Source: Leptospira idonii (GTDB lineage: Bacteria > Spirochaetota > Leptospiria > Leptospirales > Leptospiraceae). Taken from it: a DNA stretch of 64,000 nt. Position 1 is the first letter of the stretch; each line of letters starts with the position of its first letter. Made by a program: the position numbers and the translations under genes. The notes beneath the pieces are model-generated. The model worked only from the letters and a program-made list of their open reading frames with translations. It searched no databases and had not been told where the DNA came from. The DNA lies in the NCBI RefSeq assembly GCF_004770995.1, contig NZ_RQHW01000028.1, positions 186,001 to 250,000 of the forward strand. The letters are read 5' to 3'. Positions 54,110 to 63,466 of the stretch are shown piece by piece.

Positions 54110-56788
54110 ATGAACCTTCTGCGATCGATTTTTTTGTTTTCCTGCTTAACGTTCGCATTCTGTTTTCTTTTCGTTTTTTCCATCCGAGCGCAGGCACAAG
54201 GAATCCTGGAAGTTAAGATTCGTTTGGTGCGATCGCAATCCGGCAAACCTGTTTCGAATGCGGTAGTGGTTTCCAAACAAGCAGGGGCGGCGGGTACTTC
54301 CGATGCGGAAGGGCTGGTGGTTCTGAAATTTCCCGGTTCGGGGTATTACCAACTTCGTATCGCCACTTCGGATAAAGTGGAGGTTGTGACGAAGGAAATA
54401 CGTTACAATAAACAGGAGATTTTGGTTGCGTTAGCCGAGTCAGTGGGATCTTCGGGGATCGTAGTGAGTGGGGAAAGGGATAAAACTCCTCTTTCTCGTT
54501 ACGGTTTGGTTCAAGACGAAATCAAAAGAATTCCGGGTGTGGCAGGGGATTCTTTAAAAGCGATTCAAACCATTCCTGGAATTGCGATCGGCGTCCCCGT
54601 AGGAGTTCTTCCTACCGTGTTTACTAACGTAAGTAATTCGCTCACGGGAGTTCCTTATTCCAACAGTGAAAGAGGGGATCTTTCTTTGAGGGGAGGAGGA
54701 ACCAGACAAAATCAATATTTTTTTGACGGTTTCCCTCTTCCTTATCCATTCCATTTGGGGAATCAATCTTCCGTATTGAATAATAATCTAATTCGTTCCT
54801 TCGACGTATATACGGGAGCGTTCCCTTCTAAATACGGTTTTGCTACGGGAGGGATTATCGCCATCGAAGGCACGGATAAAGTGGAATCGAATCGATCGGT
54901 TGTGAATGTGAATTTCTTTTTGGCGGATATTTACAACCAAACTAAGATTAATCCTTCTTTATCAATGGTAAGTTCCGGTAGAAAAAACTATCCGAATCTT
55001 GTTTTGTTACAGGCGTATCCTGCGGGGATTCCGGAAGATGCTAAGTTTGCAGAATACCAAGACTTTCAATGGAAGATGATATGGGATATCTCGAACGAAC
55101 ACAAACTTACCGTTCAAACTTTCGGAACTAGAGACAGACAGGCTTATACGAAACAACAGGCGAATTATGAAAGAGGCGGATCCGATCCCAGACCTCCTAC
55201 GGGATTGGATCGTAATTTTAGAACGGACGGGATCAGGCATATCTGGAAAGGAAAGTGGTTTCGAAATTCCATTTCGTATTCCAGGACGGAGTTCAATGAA
55301 TTTTTCGAAGTCAGGGTGTCCAATCCTGCCACTGCCGAAACGATCTTCGGCCTTCAAAACAGAACCTCGGATTACATTACTTATGCGGAAGAAAGATTGG
55401 AGTTGGATCTGATCGAAGAACATCTTAGATTCGAAGGAGGTTTACAGTTCAGAGGAAGGGAAACGAACTTAAAAGGGGAAAATATCAGTTCCGCAAATCC
55501 TTTGTTCGGTGATATATTTAATAATTTATTGAATTCCAGCGCTCAGTTTCGTTCCGTAATCGATGGAGACAGAATCAGATACAACGAACTGGCAGGATTC
55601 GGAGAATTCCAAGTGAAATGGCAAGGAATTCGCTTCCATCCAGGTGCGAGGGTTGATACATATTCCGGAAGCGGAGAAAAAAATCTATCTCCAAGAATCA
55701 CCGGAGGATATGTTTTCGAGTCTACGAAAACATCCATACTCGCAGGCCACGGAGTGCATTACAACTCACCCGTTTCCGTGGAACAGCTTTCCACTAGATC
55801 CGGCAACCCCAACCTGTTTATGGAAAGATCGGAGCACAATTCGTTAGGAGTGTCTCAGGAAATCGGCCAAGGCTGGCTGATCAAAGTAGAAGGGTTTCAT
55901 AATATCTTCCAAAACATCATCGTTGCAGATAACTATGCGATCGATCCTTATTCGCCTAATACTGATTTGAGATTGGTGGTAAATAATCCGACGAATGCTC
56001 AAAGAAATCCTTTTATCCCTAGAAATTTGAATTATTCGAACTCAGGATACGGTCATTCGGAAGGAATTGAAATCTTTATCAAAAAATCCAGAAACCCCAG
56101 AGAAGAGTCTGGGAGTTTCGGATGGATTTCTTATACGAATTCGATCACCAAAAGAATCAACAACCAACCTCGACTTACCAGCACTCAATCGAGTGATAGA
56201 GCATTGGCGAACAGCACACGCACTTTGCTTTCCCAAGGAAAGTTAGGTACCAATTATATCAATTATTACGACGACAACAGTTATGAAGTTCTTTATAATA
56301 ATGATAAGGAAGAATTGTACGATCTGGATCGAACCCATATATTGAACTGCGTATTCGGATATCGATTTAATCCGGACTGGCAGATAGGAGGAAGGTTTCG
56401 CTATTTTTCTGGAACACCTTACACCCCTATTGTGAGTGCGGACAGAGCAAGCCAGGCAGCGACCTTCGGAGTAAATTTATATTTTCCCAAATATTCGGAC
56501 AATTACAACAGCGATCGTTTTCGGCCGTTTCATCAAATCGACATTCGAATCGATATGTTCGATCATTACTCCTGGGGTTATATCAATGTGTATTTGGAAT
56601 TGGTGAATTTTTACGGAAGAATGAACCAAGACGGATACAACTTCGATAATTTTAAAGCCTACCAAAGAGGAGTGAACCCTTCCGCAACGTACGATACAGT
56701 GAACTCTCCTTATATCCAATCCCAGAGGCCGAACGGGAGCCCCATCAATCTTCCTCTGATCAATTTAGGAATGGAGGCGAGGTTTTGA
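54110..56788 (+). CDS. TonB-dependent outer membrane receptor
   Basis: The 892-residue protein has a signal peptide (ends IRAQAQG), then a carboxypeptidase-regulatory-like beta-sandwich (KIRLVRSQSGKPVSNAVVVSKQ to KEIRYNKQEILVAL), a plug domain (LSLRGGGTRQNQYFFDGFPL, IRSFDVYTGAFPSKYGFATGG) and a 22-strand-type barrel ending MEARF. It imports a bound ligand using TonB energy; the extra N-terminal domain is common in spirochaete and Bacteroidetes receptors. The ligand is unknown. The start of the lipoprotein gene overlaps its stop codon. Confidence 0.9.
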   Translation: MNLLRSIFLFSCLTFAFCFLFVFSIRAQAQGILEVKIRLVRSQSGKPVSNAVVVSKQAGAAGTSDAEGLVVLKFPGSGYYQLRIATSDKVEVVTKEIRYNKQEILVALAESVGSSGIVVSGERDKTPLSRYGLVQDEIKRIPGVAGDSLKAIQTIPGIAIGVPVGVLPTVFTNVSNSLTGVPYSNSERGDLSLRGGGTRQNQYFFDGFPLPYPFHLGNQSSVLNNNLIRSFDVYTGAFPSKYGFATGGIIAIEGTDKVESNRSVVNVNFFLADIYNQTKINPSLSMVSSGRKNYPNLVLLQAYPAGIPEDAKFAEYQDFQWKMIWDISNEHKLTVQTFGTRDRQAYTKQQANYERGGSDPRPPTGLDRNFRTDGIRHIWKGKWFRNSISYSRTEFNEFFEVRVSNPATAETIFGLQNRTSDYITYAEERLELDLIEEHLRFEGGLQFRGRETNLKGENISSANPLFGDIFNNLLNSSAQFRSVIDGDRIRYNELAGFGEFQVKWQGIRFHPGARVDTYSGSGEKNLSPRITGGYVFESTKTSILAGHGVHYNSPVSVEQLSTRSGNPNLFMERSEHNSLGVSQEIGQGWLIKVEGFHNIFQNIIVADNYAIDPYSPNTDLRLVVNNPTNAQRNPFIPRNLNYSNSGYGHSEGIEIFIKKSRNPREESGSFGWISYTNSITKRINNQPRLTSTQSSDRALANSTRTLLSQGKLGTNYINYYDDNSYEVLYNNDKEELYDLDRTHILNCVFGYRFNPDWQIGGRFRYFSGTPYTPIVSADRASQAATFGVNLYFPKYSDNYNSDRFRPFHQIDIRIDMFDHYSWGYINVYLELVNFYGRMNQDGYNFDNFKAYQRGVNPSATYDTVNSPYIQSQRPNGSPINLPLINLGMEARF

Positions 56789-57447
56789 AACGTAAATTCC
56801 TTTCAATCCTACATTTAACATTTGTTTTATTTTTTTGTTTTTCTTTCGTTTTTTGCGAGGACGGAGAAGAATTGAAGAAAAAAAAGAATAACGATACTTT
56901 GTTTTTCACTATGATCCTTTCCGACTTTAGGATGCAAGGGAACTGTTTGAAATCGGTCTCTTCCGGTTCTACCGTAACTAGAACTTGTTCCAGATATCCA
57001 AGAGGATATTGTTTTATCAATTTGTACATCCGAACGAAAGAAGAGGCTGCTAGTTCTCTGAATGCGGGCAGAAAAATCATAGAAAGAGTTTCCTTATGTC
57101 AAGAAAGTCTGGTTCTATCCGGTGTGCCTGCCGTAAAACAGACTACAGCCGAAGAGGAAAATCAAATCAGGGCAAATTACGGTTTTGAAGTTGTGAATTC
57201 ATGCGAAGAAGCAGGTGTTTCCTTGGTAAGTTCGAAACGATTGGCAAGTTACGAAGAACTTTTGTTTTTGGAATCCGTGAGAGGCAAGGTGGCTCGTGCC
57301 GCTTGGACGATCTCTAAAAACCCTTTCCTTTCCGCAGCTTCCAGAAATAACGCAAACTCTTGTTTGGAAAAGGAATTTACTCCCTCCGAGAAGGATTTGG
57401 CCAAACAAGTCGTAGAAACGACTTTGCTTTTAGAAGTGGGTTTTTAA
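56785..57447 (+). CDS. Putative lipoprotein, partner of the TonB receptor
   Basis: The TTG start at 56785 overlaps the receptor stop (TTGA) and follows a GGAGGCGAGG, a strong ribosome site. The 220-residue protein starts MKRKFLSILHLTFVLFFCFSFVFC and has a loose lipobox at Cys24, then a charged run EDGEELKKKKNND. Several cysteines in the body may form disulfides. Placement directly behind a TonB receptor suggests a surface-exposed ligand-binding lipoprotein, as in Sus-like systems. Family unknown. Confidence 0.7.
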   Translation: MKRKFLSILHLTFVLFFCFSFVFCEDGEELKKKKNNDTLFFTMILSDFRMQGNCLKSVSSGSTVTRTCSRYPRGYCFINLYIRTKEEAASSLNAGRKIIERVSLCQESLVLSGVPAVKQTTAEEENQIRANYGFEVVNSCEEAGVSLVSSKRLASYEELLFLESVRGKVARAAWTISKNPFLSAASRNNANSCLEKEFTPSEKDLAKQVVETTLLLEVGF

Positions 57448-57517
57448 TTGAGTTTATTTTTTTTGCAGTTAGGTGAAGGTTGGGCTTGGCTCGAACCTTG
57501 CTCGGTGGATGTCGGGT

Positions 57518-57877
57518 TTAGCTCAATTTCGGATTGGATTTATGTCTTTCCGAATCTCGTTTCGTGTTTTTATTCAAAGTTTGGCGGATACAATCTTCTA
57601 AAGAAAGTCCCATTTGATTGGCCAGGCAGGTGAGTACGAAAAGAATGTCTCCTATCTCTAAAGGGATGTTATCTTTGGACTCTCCTTTTTTGAAAGATTG
57701 ATCCCCGTAAGTTCTTGCCATCAGTCGGGAAAGTTCTCCCACTTCTTCTACAAGAATCGCCAGGTTGGTCATTTCCGAAAAGTAACGAACCCCGATGGAA
57801 TTGATCCATTCATCCACCGATTTTTGCATTTGATTGAGAGTGAGTTCATTTGGTTCCAAGTCTATTCTCCAAAGCAT
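57518..57877 (-). CDS. MazG-like nucleotide pyrophosphohydrolase
   Basis: The 119-residue protein has MazG metal-site patterns: E44-E45-x2-E48 (LVEEVGELSR) and E74-x2-D77 (LEIGDILFVL). Such single-domain enzymes hydrolyse (d)NTPs to monophosphates and help clear damaged nucleotides or limit stress signalling. The start could be M1 or M17 (MQKSVDEWI). With M1 it overlaps the SGNH-type gene by 32 bp. It is the last gene of the minus-strand surface-polysaccharide run and unrelated to it by function. Confidence 0.88.
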   Translation of the reverse strand: MLWRIDLEPNELTLNQMQKSVDEWINSIGVRYFSEMTNLAILVEEVGELSRLMARTYGDQSFKKGESKDNIPLEIGDILFVLTCLANQMGLSLEDCIRQTLNKNTKRDSERHKSNPKLS

Positions 57878-58982
57878 TCGATAAGATGTATGTGAACTTT
57901 TCCATTCCCGCTTTGTTTAAGTGAATCAAGTCGAAACAATATTCCCCGTTGTCTGTTCCTAAGGAATCTTGCAGGTCGATTTGATCTAATGTTTGATAGG
58001 GGGAAAGCGCTTCCGTCAGTCCTTTTTCCCAAACTAACATTCTTTCTTTGCTATTGAACTCCCGAATGGCTGTGGAGTAGGGAGCGAATATATCGATGAT
58101 ATGGATTTTCCTTTCTCCTATAAGAGAGTACATCTTTTTTAATCTTCGGAAGTAACGTTTTGTATCTTCCGTATCTTTAGGATCTTTTGGTACGGTGCTT
58201 GCGACCCCGCAGGTTTCGTGGATCATCCTTCTATGATCAAAATTCGATTCCGCAGGAATGGGAAAAGAGGAATCGAATTTGGTGATCTCAAGACAGTTTT
58301 CTAAGCTTGTGATATGGTAAGGTCCCATGGATTCTATATTGTCGTTTTCATAGTCCCAAGGATTCAAATTCGGATTCTTATTTTTACGTGCGATCGCTTT
58401 CAATCTTTCGTTGAAGTTGATGAATAGATCCGCTAGATCTTTTCTATAGGCGATGGATTTGAGAGCCAGAAAAAAATAATTATTAGGTTTGGGCTCGTAT
58501 TCGAATTCTCCGATAAGGGGAATCGCTCTGAAATTTCCAAGTTCAGATAACATAGCTAAGGTGGGATCGATCGCTTCCGTTCTATCCACCCATGCCATTC
58601 CAGGTTCCAAAATATGAAGGACATATTTTACGTTAGGAAATTGATCCAAATATTTTTCCAGAATGCGGTGCTGCACTACCAGTTCGGAACCTCGTATTGC
58701 GATGGACTGTGCTTTCCATCCTTTTGCCTTCAGCTCTTCGTTTAAGATCCGTACACTGATCCCTTCGAAGGCCACGGATGTCCCTACGATCAATATATCA
58801 GGATTCAATACGTCTCTGTTCTTTAGAACATGATCCGTGACTCTGTTTACATTGGATGCATAGGAATTTTTTTTCAACATCGGTTTGTAAATGCCGGATT
58901 GCAATAGAACTTCTACGAAGAGAAGGATTACCAATGCAAAGATAAGTCTTTTATCGAGTAAAAAGGATTTCAGTTCTTTCAT
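57846..58982 (-). CDS. SGNH-like membrane-anchored protein, partner of second MBOAT
   Basis: The 378-residue protein has an N-terminal membrane helix (RLIFALVILLFVEVLLQSG), a GTS nucleophile loop (ILIVGTSVAFEGISVRIL) and a C-terminal DLIHLNKAGMEKF carrying the SGNH Asp and His. It lies 5 bp after the MBOAT gene and should finish acyl transfer to a periplasmic or surface polysaccharide. The low similarity to the protein at 39556 suggests a different substrate. Confidence 0.75.
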   Translation of the reverse strand: MKELKSFLLDKRLIFALVILLFVEVLLQSGIYKPMLKKNSYASNVNRVTDHVLKNRDVLNPDILIVGTSVAFEGISVRILNEELKAKGWKAQSIAIRGSELVVQHRILEKYLDQFPNVKYVLHILEPGMAWVDRTEAIDPTLAMLSELGNFRAIPLIGEFEYEPKPNNYFFLALKSIAYRKDLADLFINFNERLKAIARKNKNPNLNPWDYENDNIESMGPYHITSLENCLEITKFDSSFPIPAESNFDHRRMIHETCGVASTVPKDPKDTEDTKRYFRRLKKMYSLIGERKIHIIDIFAPYSTAIREFNSKERMLVWEKGLTEALSPYQTLDQIDLQDSLGTDNGEYCFDLIHLNKAGMEKFTYILSNALENRLGTK

Positions 58983-58987
58983 AATTT

Positions 58988-60484
58988 TTAAAACACAAAG
59001 TAGAGAAAATTCTGACTTTCTGTGACTCCGAAAAATAAGAGTAAATAAACATTCACGATTACGAATGCGGTATATTTGAAACGATTGCCTTCGAATAGAG
59101 TAGGAACTTGTCTTTTTGAAAATACGTAACTAGCTAAAAAGCAGATGAAAAGTAAAATTCCATAATGGTAATTGTTCCATCGAAGAAGGGGTTGGTCGTT
59201 TCCTTGGAGGAAGATAAGTCCTTTCATCATCTCCACAGCCTTTGTCATCGTTTCTGCACGGAACATGATGAACCCGAAAGAGAGACAGAACATTGTGAAC
59301 ACTCTTGCGAACAGATCGTACAACTTTCCTCCCTTTTCATTCAAGAAGGCGGCGGTGTTCGTTTGGCTGTAGAATTTATGTCCGAGCAACATCACTCCCT
59401 GCCAAATTCCCCAGCCGACGAAGTGGTAAGCCGCTCCGTGCCAAAGGCCTGCGAACAGCCAAGTGATCATAATGTTTCGCATATAGGTTAAAGTGGATCC
59501 TCTGGAACCGCCTAATGGAATGTATATGTAGTCACGAATCCATGTGGAAAAGGAAATATGCCACCTGGACCAATGGTCAGCTATGTTTCTGCAGGACATA
59601 GGGAAGTTGAAGTTAGGATTGAATTGAAACCCGAAAAGTCTTGCCACACCGATAGCTATGTCCGTGTATCCTGCGAAGTCGAAATAAATCTGCCAGCCGA
59701 AAGCCAAAGAAGCAGTCCACATTTCGATGGGATTTAAGTTTTGATAGTTTGCGAAGGAAGCGTCTACCACCTTGGCAAGGTTATCTGCGAACACCATCTT
59801 TCTTGTGAAACCGATCAGAATGAGGCAGAAAGCCGCATCTATATTCTCTTTATGAACGGAAAGTCTGTGATCCAGATCCCGGAAGAATGTTTCTGCACGA
59901 ACGATAGGTCCTGCTACAAGTTGAGGAAAGAAGGCAACATAAAGGGAAAAATCCAGAAACGATTTTCTAGCTTCCGTTTTGCGGTTGAACACATCTATCG
60001 TGTAACTCATGGACTGGAAGGTGTAGAAAGAGATCCCTACGGGGAGAATGATGTTTTGGTTTTCAAACTTAAATCCGTTGAATACATTCAAGTCGTTGAA
60101 AAGTCCCAGTAAAAAGTCCGTATATTTGAAAAAACCTAACGTGCCTAAGTTGACCACAAGGGAAACGATCAACAATAGTTTTCTCGTTTTATCCCCATCC
60201 TCTTTGGATTCGATCCATTTAGCCGCGAAGTAATCCACGACTGTGGAAAAAAGAAGGATGCATACGTAAGGATTGAAATGGAAATCGCAGTAAAGAATAT
60301 CTACGTAGTATTTAATCCCGGAAGTTGCAGGTGCTTCGCACCGTATCGAACTGGGATGCCAAGCCATATAAAAATAATAACTGGCAAGTAGGAAAAACAA
60401 ACGTTGCCATTTGTTCTTGAGAAGATTCCCAACGATGATGGTAAAAACAAAAAATACAATGAATTCAAAAGAGTTAAATAACAT
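58988..60484 (-). CDS. MBOAT-family O-acyltransferase (second copy)
   Basis: The 498-residue polytopic protein repeats the MBOAT motifs: LPVGISFYTFQSMSY near 147-161, VAGPIV near 190, FDFAGYTDIAIG at 268-279, WSRWHISFSTWIRDYIYIPL around 305-324 and LWHGAAYHF at 347-355 with the presumed catalytic His349. An unusual insert with two Cys lies after the second membrane segment (residues 44-72). Partnered with the SGNH-type gene 5 bp downstream, it probably O-acylates the glycan made by the adjacent glycosyltransferases. Confidence 0.92.
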   Translation of the reverse strand: MLFNSFEFIVFFVFTIIVGNLLKNKWQRLFFLLASYYFYMAWHPSSIRCEAPATSGIKYYVDILYCDFHFNPYVCILLFSTVVDYFAAKWIESKEDGDKTRKLLLIVSLVVNLGTLGFFKYTDFLLGLFNDLNVFNGFKFENQNIILPVGISFYTFQSMSYTIDVFNRKTEARKSFLDFSLYVAFFPQLVAGPIVRAETFFRDLDHRLSVHKENIDAAFCLILIGFTRKMVFADNLAKVVDASFANYQNLNPIEMWTASLAFGWQIYFDFAGYTDIAIGVARLFGFQFNPNFNFPMSCRNIADHWSRWHISFSTWIRDYIYIPLGGSRGSTLTYMRNIMITWLFAGLWHGAAYHFVGWGIWQGVMLLGHKFYSQTNTAAFLNEKGGKLYDLFARVFTMFCLSFGFIMFRAETMTKAVEMMKGLIFLQGNDQPLLRWNNYHYGILLFICFLASYVFSKRQVPTLFEGNRFKYTAFVIVNVYLLLFFGVTESQNFLYFVF

Positions 60485-60492
60485 AAGTTTTC

Positions 60493-61776
60493 CTATTTAT
60501 ATATCTTTTCCTCTGCAAGTTTGAGAACGGGGCCTTGGATCCCTTCTATGTATCCGAATTTGGGCCCGACGGATCGGGGGAGTGTGGAGAATGTAAAATT
60601 GGTGATGAAATACAAAGCACCTACGACTGCGTAGGTGGAATGAATGAGTGACTGAGAAAATTTGGGAAGGGAAGGGAAAGATAACGATTTCAGGATATAA
60701 AAGTTGAGAATCCAAAGAGCAATGGTGGTTCCCACCCAAAACTCGAAGAAATATCCTTCCCACCAAGTGTAAAATCCGATCGACGGTATCAGCCAAAACA
60801 ACATAATGAATAATTCTTTTCCGAATTCCTTTCGCATTTTGCGGAAATTCAAAAATCCCAAACTCAAACTAAAAATCCAGAACAAAAGATGCAGATTGTA
60901 GGGAGCGTGGCTGCGGTTCCAGAGGTCGGAAAAGTTCACTCTGAACTTAGGAGCCACGTTTTGGAAAACCAGAAAGGCATCCCCGATCCCTCTGTAAAAA
61001 TAGTGGATATAATTTTTTTCTCCTCCGGAAGTTCCCCATCGATCGATTGCTGCATATAGAAACATCCAAAAGGAAAAATGTTTTTCGTCTATATTGCCCA
61101 ATCCTCTTTTTAGGATGATGAATCCTACGAATAGGTAAGAGAGGATGGTAGCGACTCCCAAAGTGAAAAGATAAAGGAAAATGATTCGCATCTTTGTTCC
61201 GAAGGTTCTTCCGTCCGTCAACAGAACCGCCATCGGCACCATTCCGAAGTGGATCACATTGGATTGGTGAAAGTAGATGGAAAAAAGTTGAACCACCCAA
61301 AGGAAAATCAAATGTTTTCCTTTGAGTCCTTTCCTCATAAAAAATATTGTGAATAGAAACAACAGCGCCATCAGACAGGAATGTATGAGCGGGGTGTCAT
61401 TATGGAGGCTGTAAAACCAAAAGGCTTGGCTCACTTGGATCAGAAACGCCAGAAGAAGCGCAGCGATAAAGTCGTGATAGAGTTTATAAAATAACCATGT
61501 AAAAGCGCCTAAGAAAAACAAGGCGAATGCGAGTATCCTGAGCCTGAGAAAGAACATAATGTCCGTCGTCGGATATACGTCTTGCAATAACCTCCAATAT
61601 AAAAGTCCCGAGGATTCGAACCCTAAATGATGGGGATTGTAAAAAGCGGCTTCTACTTTGTTTTTCTGAATGTTCAGCGCATATACGCACGAGTCCCAGT
61701 CGAAATTACGGGACATGTACCTCAGATGGAACAGAAGTAATACTAGAATGAAAAGTATAACAACGATTTTTCGCAA
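60493..61776 (-). CDS. Polytopic membrane protein, probable lipid-linked sugar transferase
   Basis: The 427-residue protein has about ten membrane segments. Its first loop reads RNFDWDSCVYALN with an Asp pair in the position where GT-C glycosyltransferases keep the catalytic Asp, followed by PHHLGFE. I recognise no exact family. Neighbouring genes (MBOAT, glycosyltransferase) support a role in surface polysaccharide assembly. It is 8 bp from the MBOAT gene. Confidence 0.55.
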   Translation of the reverse strand: MRKIVVILFILVLLLFHLRYMSRNFDWDSCVYALNIQKNKVEAAFYNPHHLGFESSGLLYWRLLQDVYPTTDIMFFLRLRILAFALFFLGAFTWLFYKLYHDFIAALLLAFLIQVSQAFWFYSLHNDTPLIHSCLMALLFLFTIFFMRKGLKGKHLIFLWVVQLFSIYFHQSNVIHFGMVPMAVLLTDGRTFGTKMRIIFLYLFTLGVATILSYLFVGFIILKRGLGNIDEKHFSFWMFLYAAIDRWGTSGGEKNYIHYFYRGIGDAFLVFQNVAPKFRVNFSDLWNRSHAPYNLHLLFWIFSLSLGFLNFRKMRKEFGKELFIMLFWLIPSIGFYTWWEGYFFEFWVGTTIALWILNFYILKSLSFPSLPKFSQSLIHSTYAVVGALYFITNFTFSTLPRSVGPKFGYIEGIQGPVLKLAEEKIYK

Positions 61777-61790
61777 GGAAAGAATCTGCC

Positions 61791-62384
61791 TTAGTTTCTC
61801 TTCAGTATCTTATCCAGGACTGCTTTGTTTTTTCCGTAAGGGAAAAAATAAGGGGAGGAACAAAGTGTTTCTCCGTCCTTTTTCCATACCAAGCGGTTGA
61901 GCCCCAGATAATCCGTGATTCCGGAATGATTCCATTCCACATGTATGCCTGCTTGTTCTCTGGGGAACTGAGTGAGCTTTTTACCGAAGCCTGAACTTTT
62001 GATCAGCCAAATCTCCGTTTTCAAAAGATAAACTCTTTGGTTCCATTTGGAAAGTAGGGAACCTAAGTCCCAGATCAGTGAAACGGATATATAAAAGAAT
62101 ACGAATAGAGACAGATATTGATAGTATTTGATTTGATCGAGGAAAGGAATTTTCAACACCTTTGTGATTTCGAGCAAAGCGACGAACCAATATAAAAAAT
62201 CTCCCAGATAGTGGATATTGAGCGCGAATAAGGTGAGAAATCCGAAACAAAGAACCAAAGCGATAACGGAAGGAAGATGATTCGGACGGATTTCCTCATA
62301 AATAGAAGTTCCGAAAAAACGGACTTTTTTCTTCGCTCTGTATTCATTGAACCAAAAAATTATTTTTTTCCACTTTGATTTCAT
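61791..62384 (-). CDS. Hypothetical membrane protein (197 aa)
   Basis: The protein has a basic cytoplasmic N-terminus, two membrane helices around residues 36-58 and 86-108, and a cytoplasmic beta-rich C-terminus (YLLKTEIWLIKSSGFGKKL). The layout resembles small PH-like membrane proteins, but no family is certain. It overlaps the glycosyltransferase by 4 bp, so it is coupled to that locus. Confidence 0.55.
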   Translation of the reverse strand: MKSKWKKIIFWFNEYRAKKKVRFFGTSIYEEIRPNHLPSVIALVLCFGFLTLFALNIHYLGDFLYWFVALLEITKVLKIPFLDQIKYYQYLSLFVFFYISVSLIWDLGSLLSKWNQRVYLLKTEIWLIKSSGFGKKLTQFPREQAGIHVEWNHSGITDYLGLNRLVWKKDGETLCSSPYFFPYGKNKAVLDKILKRN

Positions 62385-63466
62385 GGGAATATGACCTCTT
62401 CGATTTGTTTGGCGGTCCTAACCCAGGACCATTCCTTTTCGGGAAAAGGAGGTTTTCTTGTTTTTGTTTTGAATTTTGCCGCTTCCGCGAAGGCATCCGC
62501 CCATCCTTTTCTTGATGAGGAAGGCACATAACGGTCGCAAGGAGAAAGTATTTCTTCGAATACCGGAATTTGGGAAGCGACACATCTTTTGTCTTCGATC
62601 ATCGCTTCCAATAAGGGCAGTCCGAATCCTTCGTGATGGGAGGGGAAAAAGAACACTTCGCACTCTTCTATTCCTTGTCCCAGAAGATCATCATTTGGAT
62701 TTTCGAAAAAATAGATTCCTTTGTCTTTCGCTTCCGGCCGGGTCAACTCTGCGTACAATTTGTCACCTTCCTCTCCCCATCCTTTTCTTCCTAAGATCAC
62801 AAGACTGTGTTTATCCTTGGGGTTTTGTTGTTTGAAATCAGAGAAGGCTTCCGTAAGCAGTTTGATGTTTTTTCTGGGTTCCAATGTGCCGATCGTCAGA
62901 AAAAAAGGTTTCGGGAAAAAGTTTTTTTCCTTTTTGAACTTTCTTCTGATCACTCCCGGATAAACCACCAAACATTTATCAGTTGCTTTCGGGTCGAATG
63001 CGGAAATTTCGTTTTTCGTATTTTTCGAAAGGCAAAAAATTCGATCCGCATTTTTGATCGTGCGAGGGGATAGAAATTTATGTTGGTAGTAATTCCATTT
63101 TGCCATCGTTTCCGGTGCGGAAACAAAATTCAGATCGTGGTAATTGACGAAGCTGGGGATGTCCAGTTTTCTAAAGGGGAGCATCTGTAAAGTTCCCCAG
63201 AATGTATCGATCGAAAGGGCTTTCAATCGTTTCGGTAAAATCCAATTCAAATACAAAGGACCCGGCCAAGGTTTGGATTCGATCACTGGAACTACGGATT
63301 CGAATTCCAATAAATCCTTAAAAACCGGATGAATCGGTTTATTGCTGAAAAAATAAAAACGATTCCCTTTGCTTTTAGGGATGATAATCCGCAGAACTTC
63401 CGCTAAATAGCGGGAATTCCCCGTGATTCCGTATGCTAAGGGCCGAACATCAATTCCTAATTTCAT
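62381..63466 (-). CDS. Family 1-like (GT4) glycosyltransferase
   Basis: The 361-residue protein has the GT-B fold: an N-domain beginning MKLGIDVRPLAYGITGNSRY, the TIGTLEPRKN strand-turn at 181-190, and the C-domain HHEGFGLPLLEAM motif (267-279) that holds the nucleotide-sugar Glu pair. It adds a sugar to a growing surface glycan on the cytoplasmic side. It overlaps the upstream GT87-like gene by 17 bp. The sugar and acceptor cannot be read from the sequence. Confidence 0.9.
   Translation of the reverse strand: MKLGIDVRPLAYGITGNSRYLAEVLRIIIPKSKGNRFYFFSNKPIHPVFKDLLEFESVVPVIESKPWPGPLYLNWILPKRLKALSIDTFWGTLQMLPFRKLDIPSFVNYHDLNFVSAPETMAKWNYYQHKFLSPRTIKNADRIFCLSKNTKNEISAFDPKATDKCLVVYPGVIRRKFKKEKNFFPKPFFLTIGTLEPRKNIKLLTEAFSDFKQQNPKDKHSLVILGRKGWGEEGDKLYAELTRPEAKDKGIYFFENPNDDLLGQGIEECEVFFFPSHHEGFGLPLLEAMIEDKRCVASQIPVFEEILSPCDRYVPSSSRKGWADAFAEAAKFKTKTRKPPFPEKEWSWVRTAKQIEEVIFP

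Noticed and set aside
57448..57633. 61-codon plus-strand frame after the TonB-partner lipoprotein
   Set aside because: Most of it lies opposite the well-supported MazG-like gene and its composition (Trp/Cys-rich, no pattern) is not protein-like.
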